This document shows positions 61,291 through 64,000 of a DNA stretch of 64,000 nt, piece by piece; positions within the stretch are counted from its first letter, which is position 1; each line of letters opens with the position of its first letter. The position numbers were made by a program, and so were the translations under genes. The notes below the pieces were generated by a model. The model saw only the letters and a program-made list of their open reading frames with translations, was not told the origin of the DNA and made no database searches. Source of the DNA: Adiantum capillus-veneris (lineage: Eukaryota; Streptophyta; Polypodiopsida; Polypodiales; Pteridaceae); assembly GCA_014529385.2 (NCBI GenBank), contig CM043962.1:40214598-40278597 (forward strand), given 5' to 3'.

Positions 61291-61303
61291 CGCTCTTATA
61301 CCA
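61291..61303 (-). promoter_or_regulatory. Copia-6 primer binding site
   Basis: The minus strand reads TGGTATAAGAGCG, the tRNA-iMet type site with one mismatch, two bases inside the 5' LTR. Confidence 0.8.
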
Positions 61304-61305
61304 AT

Positions 61306-62240
61306 TGAAGGGGATCGGAGAGCACCACAGACGGAGAGTGAGAGAGAGAAGGAGACACATGACACACAGATATGGGTGGGGAGACTCAAAGAGTGAGTAG
61401 CCCCCTATACACTTATGCTATGTATAAGGTATACAAGTCAGTGGCCCGGGGGATTCACTCTATATACAATACATGACACCACCTGCGAGCGGACAACTTT
61501 GATAAAACCCCTATATACGACTCATATTATGGAATATGACCCCCCTTTCTACACTTATACAAAAATCAATGAAGAAAACTATCATACCCCTATCTTACAT
61601 ATAGAATTTAGGTCTTGCATGATCTAGCTGAGTAAAACTAGTCAAAGAGTGTGTAGCAGAGTGACTGACAACGTACTAAGGAACCACTTCTGTTGATAAC
61701 TAGATGTACCCTCAATGTGTAAGGAACTACTTCTCTTGATAACTAGATGTACCCTCAATGTGTTTTAGTATGACTTTCAAATAGTATGTGCTCGATCAGC
61801 CTGCACTCTCGCTACTAATCCAATTGTGACCCATTCAAAGCTAGTGTAAATCAATCCTTGACCTACTCCAAATCAACCCTTATCTATGATTGGCTTGATG
61901 CAAAATTTTATGTGTGACCTGATAAAAAAACTTTTTCAAAATTCATTGGAGTTCTAGTGCACATCGATGACCATTCCTTACAAGTAATCAACCAGGGGAA
62001 CTTGACCCTCCCTCCCCCCCCATAAATATAATACCTCCCTCCCTTATTTTTAAGCTTGAGAGATAAATTATTGATAAATTATTGGGGGCCTGCCCCTCAC
62101 TTATACACTTATGTAACTTGTAAATAAACCCCCCTCCCCTGCACTTACGTGGTGCAATAAGTTTTCCATGGTGAATCCCCCAGGGTCAGTGGGTGCCCAG
62201 ACTCTGGGCGGCCGGGCAAGGCACGGGCGCCTATACCCCA
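61306..62240 (-). repeat. Copia-6 5' LTR, split by a TIR element
   Basis: After removing 61445-62184 and one TSD copy, the length is 187 bp, equal to the other LTR. Confidence 0.9.
61445..62184. mobile_element. Non-autonomous TIR DNA transposon, 740 bp, 8-bp TSD
   Basis: Ends CCCGGGGGATTCAC and GTGAATCCCCCAGG are inverted repeats with one mismatch. GTCAGTGG flanks it at 61437-61444 and 62185-62192, a perfect 8-bp duplication, and the intact sequence is seen in the other Copia-6 LTR. Only tiny ORFs are inside. Runs of CCCCCTCCC and a 24-bp local duplication (GATAACTAGATGTACCCTCA near 61695 and 61738) occur. The 8-bp duplication favours hAT. Confidence 0.88.
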
Positions 62241-62243
62241 ATA

Positions 62244-63104
62244 GTTAGTACTGCCATAAAAAGGGACACTTGAAGAAAGATTGCCGCACAATGAAGCGTG
62301 ATAAGGGAAAAAAAGAAAGCAAAGTCTCATAAACCTAAAAGCAACGTGAAAATTGAAGAGATCAGTGTGGTTGAGTATCCAATCATTGAGACAGTTTTTG
62401 GCGTGCCAAATGTTGTGTTGATTTTCACATCGGATGTGAGTCCTGATGCATTGTTAGCTCTTGACAAGTGTTAATTGTGGACTCAATTGCTAGCTTTCAC
62501 ATGACTCCTCACAAGGAGTGGTTTTCTTCATACACTGCCATGCATGACACAGTGAAGCTAGGCAATTGTGATGAGCTTGATATATGCGGTGTGGGAAACA
62601 TCAAGTTTTCTATGCGTAATGATACTGAGTTTATGCTGCATAATGTCCGACGTGTACCCAAATTGACAAACGTTTTAGTGCTAGTTGGATAGCTGGATGA
62701 TTTGGGTTACACTACCATATTTTCTCATGGCTCTTGGATTATCAAGAAGGGAAATTTGGTCATGCTTAAAGGCCAGAATCCTAGCTCATTGTACTCACTT
62801 TATGTCTCTTTTGTGAAAGAGAATTCTATTTGTGTAGCCAAGCTACCATCTACAGAGTTGTGGCATACCTAGCTAGCTAGGAAATATGAGTCAAAATGGA
62901 ATGAAAGTCTTCCAGCATTTTGGTTATATCCCTATGTTAGATTACTTTTACTTCTCTTTATGTGAGCATTGCCTCTATGGCAAACAGATTAGGTTGACAT
63001 CAACACCTTTGGACAAGGAGTCAGGCAGTCATCTAGATCTTGTTCATAGCGACTTGTCCATACCTATGCGAGTCAAATCTCTAGGGGGGTGTTATACTTC
63101 CTAA
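62244..63104 (+). pseudogene. Copia-5 zinc knuckle end, protease and pre-integrase
   Basis: Right after the insertion comes YCHKKGHLKKDCRTMKR, the second half of the knuckle. 62468-62692 has LIVDSIASFHMTPHKEWFSS, where protease DSGA reads DSIA. VRRVPKLTNVLVLVG follows, then a stop. 62886-63104 has GYIPMLDYFYFSLCEHCLYG (zinc CxxC) and DLVHSDLSIPM, the first integrase Asp. Stops and frame changes are frequent. Confidence 0.85.
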
Positions 63105-64000
63105 CCTTCATAGATGACTCTACTAGAAAGGTACGGGTTTATCTCTTGGAGTAGAAAAGTGACATCTTTAGTGTCTTTTAGAAGTTCTTATCATTAGTAG
63201 AGAACCAATCGGGTAAAAAAATTAAATCTTTGCATAGTGACAATGGAGGCAAGTACATCTCCTTCGAGTTCAAGGACTTTTGCAATAAAAGAGGCATTAA
63301 AATACAGTTTACCACGCCTTACACACTCGCCCAAAATGGTGTGGCTGAGAGGATGAATAAGACCATTCAAGAATGGGTCACTTCTATGTTGTCTACGGCC
63401 AACTTACCTCAAGAATTTTGTGGAGCTATTATGACGGTTGCTTACTTGATCAATTCACCTAGTACACCACTAATATACAAGGTTCCTTAGGAGATGTGGA
63501 CAAGCAAAGAGCCCAATTATGATAGGCTACCTGTATTTGAGTGTGAGGCATTCTCACATCTGTCAAAAATTCTTAGACAAAAGCTGGACCCCAAATCACA
63601 CAAGTGCATCTTTATTGGATATAGCATAGAGAGAGAGATGGGATATTGTCTTTGGCACCCGAAATCTAAGAAGGTTATACGCAACTCATACATGATATTC
63701 AACAAGTCTAAGATGCATAGAAATCAAATAAAAGACATTGGGTATCCCAGAGTGTGGTTGAGGATGTTGCCTCACCACAGAATGTTGGATGTGCTAGTGA
63801 TGCACCTTCCACTAGTACACACACACATGTTTCTCCAGAGAGAGTGGAATCTAGCAGTCAGGAAATTTGGATGTCTACCCGTACATCTCGTGCACCTAAA
63901 AGTTTTGAGCTACACTGATTGGTAGTGAACCCACTTGCTACAAAGAGGCCATTCAAATGGATGATAGCCTGAGGTGGAAGACGCTATACAACGTGGATAT
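63095..64000 (+). pseudogene. Copia-5 integrase core, running to the window edge
   Basis: FIDDSTRKVRVYLLE, then a stop, then KSLHSDNGGKYISFEFKDFC (second Asp) and AQNGVAERMNKTIQEW (Glu). A stop at about 63488 interrupts a frame that continues EMWTSKEPNYDRLPVFECEA, LRQKLDPKSHKCIFIGYS and MGYCLWHPKSKKVIRN. After about 63760 frames change, and the end reads ATKRPFKWMIA-like RT linker in a shifted frame. RT lies beyond the window. Confidence 0.85.

Larger units (their letters stand above)
57955..62240 (-). mobile_element. Copia-6: short internally deleted copia nested in Copia-5
   Basis: 187-bp LTRs at 57955-58141 and 61306-62240 (the latter carries a 740-bp insertion plus its 8-bp duplication). 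A tRNA-iMet-like primer site and a purine tract (58142-58160) are present. Coding remnants are gag fused to protease and the end of RT. Most of integrase and RT are gone. GTTAG precedes the element, and the same word lies 3 bases past its right end, where the host zinc-knuckle sequence resumes. Confidence 0.9.

Overview
This is eukaryotic nuclear DNA from a land plant with a large, repeat-rich genome. The evidence is several layers of plant-type Ty1/copia and Ty3/gypsy retrotransposons, tRNA-iMet and tRNA-Asp type primer sites, Helitron-related sequences, very long GA, CA and GT microsatellites, an NB-ARC (plant NLR) fragment and an intact plant-type SEC61 beta gene. I cannot name the species. 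A fern, another seed-free plant, or any plant with a transposon-swollen genome would fit.

Layout. 1-3.8 kb is AT-rich non-coding DNA holding one small TIR element with an 8-bp target duplication (1123-1368). From 3.3 to 10 kb there is a decayed tandem repeat, into which a complete but mutated minus-strand copia (Copia-1, 3791-8970, 5-bp TSD) has inserted. 10-14.7 kb is a graveyard: gypsy gag and copia integrase fragments, then several minus-strand copia 3' ends in a row. One of these is split by a short, nearly all-GA Helitron (12737-13070). 14.7-20.2 kb is a long retrotransposon leader filled with (CA)n arrays. Copia-2 (gag from 20242 to RT ending near 31230) is split in its RT by gypsy G1 (23075-30701, TSD CTATC). 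Copia-3 (about 31231-42426) has a clean gag-pol frame split by gypsy-like G2 (32477-39537, 1.6-kb LTRs, no pol, a membrane-spanning ORF near its 3' end). Copia-4 (42.4-44.6 kb) is deleted and decayed. LTRs of the same copia group follow to 45.2 kb.

46-52.5 kb on the minus strand is the most unusual part. It holds a Helitron-type Pif1 helicase gene and, directly downstream behind its own TATA box, a separate intron-containing gene whose C-terminus is a GIY-YIG nuclease domain. Both are broken by frameshifts or stops. 53.5-54.1 kb is an NLR NB-ARC fragment. 54717-54974 (minus) is SEC61 beta, the only host gene that looks functional.

From 55.9 kb to the end lies Copia-5 (plus strand). Its gag zinc knuckle is split by a short internally deleted minus-strand copia (Copia-6, 57955-62240). 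The 5' LTR of Copia-6 is in turn split by a second TIR element (61445-62184, 8-bp TSD). The nesting gives a relative insertion order: Copia-5, then Copia-6, then the TIR element; Copia-2, then G1; Copia-3, then G2.
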